A stretch of 64,000 bases of DNA. Source: Plasmopara viticola. Lineage: Eukaryota > Oomycota > Peronosporomycetes > Peronosporales > Peronosporaceae. Made by a program: the position numbers and the translations under genes. The stretch lies in assembly GCA_001695595.3 (NCBI GenBank), contig MBPM02000065.1, positions 434,001-498,000 of the forward strand, written 5' to 3'. The notes under the pieces were generated by a model, which had not been told where the DNA came from, searched no databases, and saw only the letters and a program-made list of their open reading frames with translations. Below are positions 49,993-62,735 of the stretch, piece by piece (position 1 is the first letter of the stretch; the number at the start of each line of letters is the position of its first letter).

Positions 49993-50515
49993 AGCGCACT
50001 AGCATAGCGCACCACTGCACTACATATTGGACATAACTGCAGACATACGCGAATGTCGTCACATTACGTTACATCATACGAGAGGCAATTTTTATTAGAT
50101 ATTTGCACTTGAAACAACACTCTGACTTTCCTTCATCACGTCTTGCGTACTAAAAGACCTACAAGCACGTCAGCCACGTTTACATGACATCGACCACGTC
50201 GTTGTTATAATTGTAAAATATTCGGATCTGAAGCGTCAATGATTATCCACTTCACACCGCGAGAAAATTTTAAAGACCATTTGCGGTCACTACTTCAAGC
50301 CCGACCACTGTTAGTTCGACCGTCCAATCAGTCATCATCGTAGTGATTGCGATTAGTGTCAACATGGTGTAAAAGAAAAGTAAAGCAAACCGATTTGCTG
50401 AACAATGCAGTCTTGTGCTTGAGCGGTGGTTCACACTTGAACAGACACTAGACGCAAAAGATTGACAACATGATACCGACTATTTATATTTTAATAGTGT
50501 GTGGTGCATAACGTG

Positions 50516-50588
50516 CTCTCCCAGCTGGGTTTGAACCAGCGACCTTGAGGTTAACAGCCGCACGCTCTACCAACTGAGCTATAGGAGA
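50516..50588 (-). tRNA. trnN: tRNA-Asn(GUU), array copy 4
   Basis: Identical to the consensus copy at 49325-49397. Confidence 0.85.
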
Positions 50589-51111
50589 AGCGCACTAGCA
50601 TAGCGCACCACTGCACTACATATTGGACATAACTGCAGACATACGCGAATGTCGTCACATTACGTTACATCATACGAGAGGCAATTTTTATTAGATATTT
50701 GCACTTGAACAACACTCTGACTTTCCTTCATCACGTCTTGCGTACTAAAAGACCTACAAGCACGTCAGCCACGTTTACATGACATCGACCACGTCGTTGT
50801 TATAATTGTAAAATATTCGGATCTGAAGCGTCAATGATTATCCACTTCACACCGCGAGAAAATTTTAAACGACCATTTGCGGTCACTACTTCAAGCCCGA
50901 CCACTGTTAGTTCGACCGTCCAATCAGTCATCATCGTAGTGATTGCGATTAGTGTCAACATGGTGTAAAAGAAAAGTAAAGCAAACCGATTTGCTGAACA
51001 ATGCAGTCTTGTGCTTGAGCGGTGGTTCACACTTGAACAGACACTAGACGCAAAAGATTGACAACATGATACCGACTATTTATATTTTAATAGTGTGTGG
51101 TGCATAACGTG

Positions 51112-51184
51112 CTCTCCCAGCTGGGTTTGAACCAGCGACCTTGAGGTTAACAGCCGCACGCTCTACCAACTGAGCTATAGGAGA
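51112..51184 (-). tRNA. trnN: tRNA-Asn(GUU), array copy 5
   Basis: Consensus sequence. Confidence 0.85.
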
Positions 51185-51708
51185 AGCGCACTAGCATAGC
51201 GCACCACTGCACTACATATTGGACATAACTGCAGACATACGCGAATGTCGTCACATTACGTTACATCATACGAGAGGCAATTTTTATTAGATATTTGCAC
51301 TTGATACAACACTCTGACTTTCCTTCATCACGTCTTGCGTACTAAAAGACCTACAAGCACGTCAGCCACGTTTACATGACATCGACCACGTCGTTGTTAT
51401 AATTGTAAAATATTCGGATCTGAAGCGTCAATGATTATCCACTTCACACCGCGAGAAAATTTTAAACGACCATTTGCGGTCACTACTTCAAGCCCGACCA
51501 CTGTTAGTTCGACCGTCCAATCAGTCATCATCGTAGTGATTGCGATTAGTGTCAACATGGTGTAAAAGAAAAGTAAAGCAAACCGATTTGCTGAACAATG
51601 CAGTCTTGTGCTTGAGCGGTGGTTCACACTTGAACAGACACTAGACGCAAAAGATTGACAACATGATACCGACTATTTATATTTTAATAGTGTGTGGTGC
51701 ATAACGTG

Positions 51709-51781
51709 CTCTCCCAGCTGGGTTTGAACCAGCGACCTTGAGGTTAACAGCCGCACGCTCTACCAACTGAGCTATAGGAGA
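51709..51781 (-). tRNA. trnN: tRNA-Asn(GUU), array copy 6
   Basis: Consensus sequence. Confidence 0.85.
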
Positions 51782-52305
51782 AGCGCACTAGCATAGCGCA
51801 CCACTGCACTACATATTGGACATAACTGCAGACATACGCGAATGTCGTCACATTACGTTACATCATACGAGAGGCAATTTTTATTAGATATTTGCACTTG
51901 ATACAACACTCTGACTTTCCTTCATCACGTCTTGCGTACTAAAAGACCTACAAGCACGTCAGCCACGTTTACATGACATCGACCACGTCGTTGTTATAAT
52001 TGTAAAATATTCGGATCTGAAGCGTCAATGATTATCCACTTCACACCGCGAGAAAATTTTAAACGACCATTTGCGGTCACTACTTCAAGCCCGACCACTG
52101 TTAGTTCGACCGTCCAATCAGTCATCATCGTAGTGATTGCGATTAGTGTCAACATGGTGTAAAAGAAAAGTAAAGCAAACCGATTTGCTGAACAATGCAG
52201 TCTTGTGCTTGAGCGGTGGTTCACACTTGAACAGACACTAGACGCAAAAGATTGACAACATGATACCGACTATTTATATTTTAATAGTGTGTGGTGCATA
52301 ACGTG

Positions 52306-52378
52306 CTCTCCCAGCTGGGTTTGAACCAGCGACCTTGAGGTTAACAGCCGCACGCTCTACCAACTGAGCTATAGGAGA
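52306..52378 (-). tRNA. trnN: tRNA-Asn(GUU), array copy 7
   Basis: Consensus sequence. Confidence 0.85.
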
Positions 52379-52902
52379 AGCGCACTAGCATAGCGCACCA
52401 CTGCACTACATATTGGACATAACTGCAGACATACGCGAATGTCGTCACATTACGTTACATCATACGAGAGGCAATTTTTATTAGATATTTGCACTTGATA
52501 CAACACTCTGACTTTCCTTCATCACGTCTTGCGTACTAAAAGACCTACAAGCACGTCAGCCACGTTTACATGACATCGACCACGTCGTTGTTATAATTGT
52601 AAAATATTCGGATCTGAAGCGTCAATGATTATCCACTTCACACCGCGAGAAAATTTTAAACGACCATTTGCGGTCACTACTTCAAGCCCGACCACTGTTA
52701 GTTCGACCGTCCAATCAGTCATCATCGTAGTGATTGCGATTAGTGTCAACATGGTGTAAAAGAAAAGTAAAGCAAACCGATTTGCTGAACAATGCAGTCT
52801 TGTGCTTGAGCGGTGGTTCACACTTGAACAGACACTAGACGCAAAAGATTGACAACATGATACCGACTATTTATATTTTAATAGTGTGTGGTGCATAACG
52901 TG

Positions 52903-52975
52903 CTCTCCCAGCTGGGTTTGAACCAGCGACCTTGAGGTTAACAGCCGCACGCTCTACCAACTGAGCTATAGGAGA
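52903..52975 (-). tRNA. trnN: tRNA-Asn(GUU), array copy 8
   Basis: Consensus sequence. Confidence 0.85.
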
Positions 52976-53498
52976 AGCGCACTAGCATAGCGCACCACTG
53001 CACTACATATTGGACATAACTGCAGACATACGCGAATGTCGTCACATTACGTTACATCATACGAGAGGCAATTTTTATTAATATTTGCACTTGATACAAC
53101 ACTCTGACTTTCCTTCATCACGTCTTGCGTACTAAAAGACCTACAAGCACGTCAGCCACGTTTACATGACATCGACCACGTCGTTGTTATAATTGTAAAA
53201 TATTCGGATCTGAAGCGTCAATGATTATCCACTTCACACCGCGAGAAAATTTTAAACGACCATTTGCGGTCACTACTTCAAGCCCGACCACTGTTAGTTC
53301 GACCGTCCAATCAGTCATCATCGTAGTGATTGCGATTAGTGTCAACATGGTGTAAAAGAAAAGTAAAGCAAACCGATTTGCTGAACAATGCAGTCTTGTG
53401 CTTGAGCGGTGGTTCACACTTGAACAGACACTAGACGCAAAAGATTGACAACATGATACCGACTATTTATATTTTAATAGTGTGTGGTGCATAACGTG

Positions 53499-53571
53499 CT
53501 CTCCCAGCTGGGTTTGAACCAGCGACCTTGAGGTTAACAGCCGCACGCTCTACCAACTGAGCTATAGGAGA
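53499..53571 (-). tRNA. trnN: tRNA-Asn(GUU), array copy 9
   Basis: Consensus sequence. Confidence 0.85.
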
Positions 53572-54095
53572 AGCGCACTAGCATAGCGCACCACTGCACT
53601 ACATATTGGACATAACTGCAGACATACGCGAATGTCGTCACATTACGTTACATCATACGAGAGGCAATTTTTATTGAATATTTGCACTTGATACAACACT
53701 CTGACTTTCCTTCATCACGTCTTGCGTACTAAAAGACCTACAAGCACGTCAGCCACGTTTACATGACATCGACCACGTCGTTGTTATAATTGTAAAATAT
53801 TCGGATCTGAAGCGTCAATGATTATCCACTTCACACCGCGAGAAAATTTTAAACGACCATTTGCGGTCACTACTTCAAGCCCGACCACTGTTAGTTCGAC
53901 CGTCCAATCAGTCATCATCGTAGTGATTGCGATTAGTGTCAACATGGTGTAAAAGAAAAGTAAAGCAAACCGATTTGCTGAACAATGCAGTCTTGTGCTT
54001 GAGCGGTGGTTCACACTTGAACAGACACTAGACGCAAAAGATTGACAACATGATACCGACTATTTATATTTTAATAGTGTGTGGTGCATAACGTG

Positions 54096-54164
54096 CTCTC
54101 CCAGCTGGGTTTGAACCAGCGACCTTGAGGTTAACAGCCGCACGCTCTACCAACTGAGCTATAG
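54096..54164 (-). pseudogene. tRNA-Asn copy 10, cut by a SINE
   Basis: The first 69 plus-strand positions match the consensus; the outer four bases of the 5' acceptor strand are replaced by the SINE that begins at 54165. The acceptor stem cannot form properly. Boxes A and B are intact, so it might still be transcribed. Confidence 0.8.
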
Positions 54165-54418
54165 TGACCCGGTGGCGTGGGTTAGTGGGTTATGCTTCTG
54201 GTCCTCACGGTGTGTGGTGCGGGTTCGAGCCCACACGGACAAACTTCGTAATCAACCAGACTTGGGAGAGGACGGCCCCAAGCGAAATATTTCCGACCCC
54301 GATCAAGAAAAAGAATAACAAGACGAAAAAGAATCTTCAGACTAAAAATGTAAATGTAGAAATCCTAGCCAAGCCGAGAAGGTACAGGTTGTGTTAAGAT
54401 CAAATACATGACAACTTT
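54165..54418 (+). mobile_element. tRNA-derived SINE, copy A
   Basis: A 254-bp insert in the acceptor region of tRNA copy 10. It starts with a tRNA-like head on the plus strand: box A-like TGGCGTGGGTTAGTGG and box B GGTTCGAGCCC, followed by a tRNA-unrelated body ending ...ATACATGACAACTTT. The flanking 14 bp CAACTGAGCTATAG occur on both sides (54151-54164 and 54419-54432), as a target-site duplication. Orientation is opposite to the array tRNA genes. No coding capacity. Confidence 0.85.
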
Positions 54419-54958
54419 CAACTGAGCTATAGGAGAAGCGCACTAGCATAGCGCACCACTGCACTACATATTGGACATAACTGCAGACATACGCGAATGT
54501 CGTCACATTACGTTACATCATACGAGAGGCAATTTTTATTAGATATTTGACTTGATAAACACTCTGACTTTCCTTCATCACGTCTTGCGTACTAAACGAC
54601 CTACAAGCACGTCAGCCACGTTTACATGACATCGACCACGTCGTTGTTATAATTGTAAAATATTCGGATCTGAAGCGTCAATGATTATCCACTTCACACC
54701 GCGAGAAAATTTTAAACGACCATTTGCGGTCACTACTTCAAGCCCGACCACTGTTAGTTCGACCGTCCAATCAGTCATCATCGTAGTGATTGCGATTAGT
54801 GTCAACATGGTGTAAAAGAAAAGTAAAGCAAACCGATTTGCTGAACAATGCAGTCTTGTGCTTGAGCGGTGGTTCACACTTGAACAGACACTAGACGCAA
54901 AAGATTGACAACATGATACCGACTATTTATATTTTAATAGTGTGTGGTGCATAACGTG

Positions 54959-55031
54959 CTCTCCCAGCTGGGTTTGAACCAGCGACCTTGAGGTTAACAG
55001 CCGCACGCTCTACCAACTGAGCTATAGGAGA
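54959..55031 (-). tRNA. trnN: tRNA-Asn(GUU), array copy 11
   Basis: Consensus sequence; it lies between the two SINE-bearing copies. Confidence 0.85.
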
Positions 55032-55555
55032 AGCGCACTAGCATAGCGCACCACTGCACTACATATTGACATAACTGCAGACATACGCGAATGTCGTCAC
55101 ATTACGTTACATCATACGAGAGGCAATTTTTATTGAATATTTGCACTTGATACAACACTCTGACTTTCCTTCATCACGTCTTGCGTACTAAAAGACCTAC
55201 AAGCACGTCAGCCACGTTTACATGACATCGACCACGTCGTTGTTATAATTGTAAAATATTCGGATCTGAAGCGTCAATGATTATCCACTTCACACCGCGA
55301 GAAAATTTTAAACGACCATTTGCGGTCACTACTTCAAGCCCGACCACTGTTAGTTCGACCGTCCAATCAGTCATCATCGTAGTGATTGCGATTAGTGTCA
55401 ACATGGTGTAAAAGAAAAGTAAAGCAAACCGATTTGCTGAACAATGCAGTCTTGTGCTTGAGCGGTGGTTCACACTTGAACAGACACTAGACGCAAAAGA
55501 TTGACAACATGATACCGACTATTTATATTTTAATAGTGTGTGGTTGCATAACGTG

Positions 55556-55624
55556 CTCTCCCAGCTGGGTTTGAACCAGCGACCTTGAGGTTAACAGCCG
55601 CACGCTCTACCAACTGAGCTATAG
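55556..55624 (-). pseudogene. tRNA-Asn copy 12, cut by a SINE
   Basis: Broken at exactly the same base as copy 10: 69 positions remain and the SINE follows at 55625. Confidence 0.8.
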
Positions 55625-55880
55625 TGACCCGGTGGCGTGGGTTAGTGGTTATGCTTCTGGTCCTCACGGTGTGTGGTGCGGGTTCGAGCCCACACCGACA
55701 AACTTCGTAATCAACCAGACTTGGGGAGAGGACGGCCCCAAGCGAAATATTTCCGACCCCGATCAAGAAAAAGACAATAACAAGACGAAAAAGAATCTTC
55801 AGACTAAAAATGTAAATGTAGAAATCCTAGCCAAGCCGAGAAGGTACAGGTTGTGTTAAGATCAAATACATGACAACTTT
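55625..55880 (+). mobile_element. tRNA-derived SINE, copy B
   Basis: 256 bp, nearly identical to copy A with the same left junction (CTATAG|TGACCCGG) and the same right junction, so it is the same insertion multiplied with its host unit. It carries a small AAGACAATAACAAG difference in the A-rich part. Confidence 0.85.
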
Positions 55881-56422
55881 CAACTGAGCTATAGGAGAAG
55901 CGCACTAGCATAGCGCACCACTGCACTACATATTGGACATAACTGCAGACATACGCGAATGTCGTCACATTACGTTACATCATACGAGAGGCAATTTTTA
56001 TTAGATATTTGCAACTTGATAAACACTCTGACTTTCCTTCATCACGTCTTGCGTACTAAACGACCTACAAGCACGTCAGCCACGTTTACATGACATCGAC
56101 CACGTCGTTGTTATAATTGTAAAATATTCGGATCTGAAGCGTCAATGATTATCCACTTCACACCGCGAGAAAATTTTAAACGACCATTTGCGGTCACTAC
56201 TTCAAGCCCGACCACTGTTAGTTCGACCGTCCAATCAGTCATCATCGTAGTGATTGCGATTAGTGTCAACATGGTGTAAAAGAAAAGTAAAGCAAACCGA
56301 TTTGCTGAACAATGCAGTCTTGTGCTTGAGCGGTGGTTCACACTTGAACAGACACTAGACGCAAAAGATTGACAACATGATACCGACTATTTATATTTTA
56401 ATAGTGTGTGGTGCATAACGTG

Positions 56423-56495
56423 CTCTCCCAGCTGGGTTTGAACCAGCGACCTTGAGGTTAACAGCCGCACGCTCTACCAACTGAGCTATAGGAGA
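56423..56495 (-). tRNA. trnN: tRNA-Asn(GUU), array copy 13
   Basis: Consensus sequence. Confidence 0.85.
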
Positions 56496-57019
56496 AGCGC
56501 ACTAGCATAGCGCACCACTGCACTACATATTGGACATAACTGCAGACATACGCGAATGTCGTCACATTACGTTACATCATACGAGAGGCAATTTTTATTG
56601 AATATTTGCACTTGATACAACACTCTGACTTTCCTTCATCACGTCTTGCGTACTAAAAGACCTACAAGCACGTCAGCCACATTTACATGACATCGACCAC
56701 GTCGTTGTTATAATTGTAAAATATTCAGATCTGAAGCGTCAATGATTATCCACTTCACACCGCGAAAAAATTTTAAACGACCATTTGCGGTCACTACTTC
56801 AAGCCCGACCACTGTTAGTTCGACCGTCCAATCAGTCATCATCGTAGTGATTGCGATTAGTGTCAACATGGTGTAAAAGAAAAGTAAAGCAAACCGATTT
56901 GCTGAACAATGCAGTCTTGTGCTTGAGCGGTGGTTCACACTTGAACAGACACTAGACGCAAAAGATTGACAACATGATACCGACTATTTATATTTTAATA
57001 GTGTGTGGTGCATAACGTG

Positions 57020-57092
57020 CTCTCCCAGCTGGGTTTGAACCAGCGACCTTGAGGTTAACAGCCGCACGCTCTACCAACTGAGCTATAGGAGA
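57020..57092 (-). tRNA. trnN: tRNA-Asn(GUU), array copy 14, SINE at its 5' end
   Basis: All 73 bases match the consensus. The normal 5' leader is replaced by the SINE one base beyond the tRNA 5' end. Transcription from the internal promoter could persist but the leader would be SINE sequence. Confidence 0.8.
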
Positions 57093-57093
57093 A

Positions 57094-57354
57094 TTCGACC
57101 CGGTGGCGTGGGTTAGTGGATTATGCTTCTAGTCCTCACGGTGTGTGTTGCGGGTTCGAGCCCCACACCGGACAAACTTCGTAATCAACCAGACTTGGGG
57201 AGAGGACGGCCTTAGGCGAAATATTTCCGACCCCGATCAAGAATAAGACAATACCAAGACGAAAAAGAAACTTCAGACTAATAATGTAAATGTAGAAATC
57301 CTAGCCAAGCCGAGAAGGTACAGGTTGTGTTAAGATTAAATACATGACAACTTT
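57094..57354 (+). mobile_element. tRNA-derived SINE, copy C (most complete junction)
   Basis: 261 bp. The left junction is TTCGACCCGG and the duplicated flank is 19 bp, CAACTGAGCTATAGGAGAA (57075-57093 and 57355-57373). The longer duplication suggests this is closest to the original insertion; copies A and B have a small deletion at the left junction. Box B and the T-arm-like part (CGGGTTCGAGCCCCACACCGG region) are better preserved than in copy A. Confidence 0.85.
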
Positions 57355-57893
57355 CAACTGAGCTATAGGAGAAGCGCACTAGCATAGCGCACCACTGCAC
57401 TACATATTCGACATAACTGCAGACATACGCGAATGCCGTCACATTACGTTACATCATACGAGAGGCAATTTTTATTGAATATTTGCACTTGATAAAACAC
57501 TCTGACTTTCCTTCATCACGTCTTGAGTACTAAACGACCTACAAGCACGTCAGCCACGTTTACATGACATCGACCACGTCGTTGTTATAATTGTAAAATA
57601 TTCAGATCTGAAGCGTCAATGATTATCCACTTCACACCGCGAGAAAATTTTAAACGACCATTTGCGGTCACTACTTCAAGCCCGACCACTGTTTGTTCGA
57701 CCGTCCAATCAGTCATCATCGTAGTGATTGCGATTAGTGTCAACATGGTGTAAAAGAAAAGTAAAGCAAACCGATTTGCTGAACAATGCAGTCTTGTGCT
57801 TGAGCGGTGGTTCACACTTGAACAGACACTAGACGCAAGATTGACAACATATACCGACTATTTATATTTTAATAGTGTGTGGTGCATAACGTG

Positions 57894-57966
57894 CTCTCCC
57901 AGCTGGGTTTGAACCAGCGACCTTGAGGTTAACAGCCGCACGCTCTACCAACTGAGCTATAGGAGA
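57894..57966 (-). tRNA. trnN: tRNA-Asn(GUU), array copy 15
   Basis: Consensus sequence; the spacer on its left has small deletions (CGCAAGATTG, ACATATACC). Confidence 0.85.
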
Positions 57967-58489
57967 AGCGCACTAGCATAGCGCACCACTGCACTACATA
58001 TTTGACATAAATGCAGACACACGCGAATGCCGTCACATTACGTTACATCATACGAGAGGCAATTTTTATTGAATATTTGCACTTGATACAACACTCTGAC
58101 TTTCCTTCATCACGTCTTGCGTACTAAAAGACCTACAAGCACGTCAGCCACGTTTACATGACATCGACCACGTCGTTGTTATAATTGTAAGAAATTCGGA
58201 TCTGAAGCGTCAATGATTATCCACTTCACACCGCGAGAAAATTTTAAACGACCATTTGCGGTCACTACTTCAAGCCCGACCACTGTTAGTTCGACCGTCC
58301 AATCAGTCATCATCGTAGTGATTGCGATTAGTGTCAACATGGTGTAAAAGAGAAGTAAAGCAAGCCGGTTTGCTAAACAATGCAGATTTGTGCTTGAGCG
58401 GTGGTTCACACTTGAACAGACACTAGACGAAAAGATTTACAACATGATACCGACTATTTATATTTCAATAGTGTGTGGCGCATAACGTG

Positions 58490-58562
58490 CTCTCCCAGCT
58501 GGGTTTGAACTAGTGACCTTGAGGTTAACAGCCGCACGCTCTACCAACTGAGCTATAGGAGA
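58490..58562 (-). tRNA. trnN: tRNA-Asn(GUU), array copy 16, T-stem changes
   Basis: Two changes (plus strand GAACTAGTGACC for GAACCAGCGACC) break two pairs of the T stem and alter the flank of box B. Its spacer also carries the most substitutions of any interior unit. Possibly non-functional. Confidence 0.55.
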
Positions 58563-59082
58563 AGCACTAGCACAGCGCACCACTGCACTACATATTGACA
58601 TAATGCAGACACACGCGAATGCCGTCACATTACGTTACATCATACGAGAGGCAATTTTTATTGAATATTTGCACTTGATACAACACTCTGACTTTCCTTC
58701 ATCACGTCTTGCGTACTAAAAGACCTACAAGCACGTCAGCCACGTTTACATGACATCGACCACGTCGTTGTTATAATTGTAAAATATTCGGATCTGAAGC
58801 GTCAATGATTATCCACTTCACACCGCGAGAAAATTTTAAACGACCATTTGCGGTCACTACTTCAAGCCCGACCACTGTTAGTTCGACCGTCCAATCAGTC
58901 ATCATCGTAGTGATTGCGATTAGTGTCAACATGGTGTAAAAGAAAAGTAAAGCAAACCGATTTGCTGAACAATGCAGTCTTGTGCTTGAGCGGTGGTTCA
59001 CACTTGAACAGACACTAGACGCAAAAGATTGACAACATGATACCGACTATTTATATTTTAATAGTGTGTGGTGCATAACGTG

Positions 59083-59155
59083 CTCTCCCAGCTGGGTTTG
59101 AACCAGCGACCTTGAGGTTAACAGCCGCACGCTCTACCAACTGAGCTATAGGAGA
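59083..59155 (-). tRNA. trnN: tRNA-Asn(GUU), array copy 17
   Basis: Consensus sequence. Confidence 0.85.
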
Positions 59156-59678
59156 AGCGCACTAGCATAGCGCACCACTGCACTACATATTGACATAACT
59201 GCAGACATACGCGAATGTCGTCACATTACGTTACATCATACGAGAGGCAATTTTTATTAGATATTTGCACTTGATACAACACTCTGACTTTCCTTCATCA
59301 CGTCTTGCGTACTAAAAGACCTACAAGCACGTCAGCCACGTTTACATGACATCGACCACGTCGTTGTTATAATTGTAAAATATTCGGATCTGAAGCGTCA
59401 ATGATTATCCACTTCACACCGCGAGAAAATTTTAAACGACCATTTGCGGTCACTACTTCAAGCCCGACCACTGTTAGTTCGACCGTCCAATCAGTCATCA
59501 TCGTAGTGATTGCGATTAGTGTCAACATGGTGTAAAAGAAAAGTAAAGCAAACCGATTTGCTGAACAATGCAGTCTTGTGCTTGAGCGGTGGTTCACACT
59601 TGAACAGACACTAGACGCAAAAGATTGACAACATGATACCGACTATTTATATTTTAATAGTGTGTGGTGCATAACGTG

Positions 59679-59751
59679 CTCTCCCAGCTGGGTTTGAGCC
59701 AGCGACCTTGAGGTTAACAGCCGCACGCTCTACCAACTGAGCTATAGGAAG
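59679..59751 (-). tRNA. trnN: tRNA-Asn(GUU), array copy 18, damaged
   Basis: The T-loop starts CTC instead of TTC (box B GGCTCAA) and the 5' acceptor end is rearranged (TAGGAAGAG for TAGGAGAAG), leaving a mismatch at the first pair. Probably not functional. Confidence 0.55.
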
Positions 59752-60275
59752 AGCGCACTGGCATAGCGCACCACTGCACTACATATTGGACATAACTGCA
59801 GACATACGCGAATGTCGTCACATTACGTTACATCATACGAGAGGCAATTTTTATTAGATATTTGCACTTGATACAACACTCTGACTTTCCTTCATCACGT
59901 CTTGCGTACTAAAAGACCTACAAGCACGTCAGCCACGTTTACATGACATCGACCACGTCGTTGTTATAATTGTAAAATATTCGGATCTGAAGCGTCAATG
60001 ATTATCCACTTCACACCGCGAGAAAATTTTAAACGACCATTTGCGGTCACTACTTCAAGCCCGACCACTGTTAGTTCGACCGTCCAATCAGTCATCATCG
60101 TAGTGATTGCGATTAGTGTCAACATGGTGTAAAAGAAAAGTAAAGCAAACCGATTTGCTGAACAATGCAGTCTTGTGCTTGAGCGGTGGTTCACACTTGA
60201 ACAGACACTAGACGCAAAAGATTGACAACATGATACCGACTATTTATATTTTAATAGTGTGTGGTGCATAACGTG

Positions 60276-60348
60276 CTCTCCCAGCTGGGTTTGAACCAGC
60301 GACCTTGAGGTTAACAGCCGCACGCTCTACCAACTGAGCTATAGGAGA
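60276..60348 (-). tRNA. trnN: tRNA-Asn(GUU), array copy 19
   Basis: Consensus sequence. Confidence 0.85.
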
Positions 60349-60871
60349 AGCGCACTAGCATAGCGCACCACTGCACTACATATTGGACATAACTGCAGAC
60401 ATACGCGAATGCGTCACATTACGTTACATCATACGAGAGGCAATTTTTATTAGATATTTGCACTTGATACAACACTCTGACTTTCCTTCATCACGTCTTG
60501 AGTACTAAACGACCTACAAGCACGTCAGCCACGTTTACATGACATCGACCACGTCGTTGTTATAATTGTAAAATATTCGGATCTGAAGCGTCAATGATTA
60601 TCCACTTCACACCGCGAGAAAATTTTAAACGACCATTTGCGGTCACTACTTCAAGCCCGACCACTGTTAGTTCGACCGTCCAATCAGTCATCATCGTAGT
60701 GATTGCGATTAGTGTCAACATGGTGTAAAAGAAAAGTAAAGCAAACCGATTTGCTGAACAATGCAGTCTTGTGCTTGAGCGGTGGTTCACACTTGAACAG
60801 ACACTAGACGCAAAAGATTGACAACATGATACCGACTATTTATATTTTAATAGTGTGTGGTGCATAACGTG

Positions 60872-60944
60872 CTCTCCCAGCTGGGTTTGAACCAGCGACC
60901 TTGAGGTTAACAGCCGCACGCTCTACCAACTGAGCTATAGGAGA
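60872..60944 (-). tRNA. trnN: tRNA-Asn(GUU), array copy 20
   Basis: Consensus sequence. Confidence 0.85.
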
Positions 60945-61468
60945 AGCGCACTAGCATAGCGCACCACTGCACTACATATTGGACATAACTGCAGACATAC
61001 GCGAATGTCGTCACATTACGTTACATCATACGAGAGGCAATTTTTATTAGATATTTGCACTTGATACAACACTCTGACTTTCCTTCATCACGTCTTGCGT
61101 ACTAAAAGACCTACAAGCACGTCAGCCACGTTTACATGACATCGACCACGTCGTTGTTATAATTGTAAAATATTCGGATCTGAAGCGTCAATGATTATCC
61201 ACTTCACACCGCGAGAAAATTTTAAACGACCATTTGCGGTCACTACTTCAAGCCCGACCACTGTTAGTTCGACCGTCCAATCAGTCATCATCGTAGTGAT
61301 TGCGATTAGTGTCAACATGGTGTAAAAGAAAAGTAAAGCAAACCGATTTGCTGAACAATGCAGTCTTGTGCTTGAGCGGTGGTTCACACTTGAACAGACA
61401 CTAGACGCAAAAGATTGACAACATGATACCGACTATTTATATTTTAATAGTGTGTGGTGCATAACGTG

Positions 61469-61541
61469 CTCTCCCAGCTGGGTTTGAACCAGCGACCTTG
61501 AGGTTAACAGCCGCACGCTCTACCAACTGAGCTATAGGAGA
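61469..61541 (-). tRNA. trnN: tRNA-Asn(GUU), array copy 21
   Basis: Consensus sequence. Confidence 0.85.
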
Positions 61542-62065
61542 AGCGCACTAGCATAGCGCACCACTGCACTACATATTGGACATAACTGCAGACATACGCG
61601 AATGTCGTCACATTACGTTACATCATACGAGAGGCAATTTTTATTAGATATTTGCACTTGATACAACACTCTGACTTTCCTTCATCACGTCTTGCGTACT
61701 AAAAGACCTACAAGCACGTCAGCCACGTTTACATGACATCGACCACGTCGTTGTTATAATTGTAAAATATTCGGATCTGAAGCGTCAATGATTATCCACT
61801 TCACACCGCGAGAAAATTTTAAACGACCATTTGCGGTCACTACTTCAAGCCCGACCACTGTTAGTTCGACCGTCCAATCAGTCATCATCGTAGTGATTGC
61901 GATTAGTGTCAACATGGTGTAAAAGAAAAGTAAAGCAAACCGATTTGCTGAACAATGCAGTCTTGTGCTTGAGCGGTGGTTCACACTTGAACAGACACTA
62001 GACGCAAAAGATTGACAACATGATACCGACTATTTATATTTTAATAGTGTGTGGTGCATAACGTG

Positions 62066-62138
62066 CTCTCCCAGCTGGGTTTGAACCAGCGACCTTGAGG
62101 TTAACAGCCGCACGCTCTACCAACTGAGCTATAGGAGA
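62066..62138 (-). tRNA. trnN: tRNA-Asn(GUU), array copy 22
   Basis: Consensus sequence. Confidence 0.85.
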
Positions 62139-62662
62139 AGCGCACTAGCATAGCGCACCACTGCACTACATATTGGACATAACTGCAGACATACGCGAAT
62201 GTCGTCACATTACGTTACATCATACGAGAGGCAATTTTTATTAGATATTTGCACTTGATACAACACTCTGACTTTCCTTCATCACGTCTTGCGTACTAAA
62301 AGACCTACAAGCACGTCAGCCACGTTTACATGACATCGACCACGTCGTTGTTATAATTGTAAAATATTCGGATCTGAAGCGTCAATGATTATCCACTTCA
62401 CACCGCGAGAAAATTTTAAACGACCATTTGCGGTCACTACTTCAAGCCCGACCACTGTTAGTTCGACCGTCCAATCAGTCATCATCGTAGTGATTGCGAT
62501 TAGTGTCAACATGGTGTAAAAGAAAAGTAAAGCAAACCGATTTGCTGAACAATGCAGTCTTGTGCTTGAGCGGTGGTTCACACTTGAACAGACACTAGAC
62601 GCAAAAGATTGACAACATGATACCGACTATTTATATTTTAATAGTGTGTGGTGCATAACGTG

Positions 62663-62735
62663 CTCTCCCAGCTGGGTTTGAACCAGCGACCTTGAGGTTA
62701 ACAGCCGCACGCTCTACCAACTGAGCTATAGGAGA
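62663..62735 (-). tRNA. trnN: tRNA-Asn(GUU), array copy 23
   Basis: Consensus sequence. Confidence 0.85.

Noticed and set aside
54164..55859. Plus-strand frames of 75-77 codons over the SINE copies
   Set aside because: They read through the SINE head and body; the frame is not the same in the third copy. No coding function is supported.
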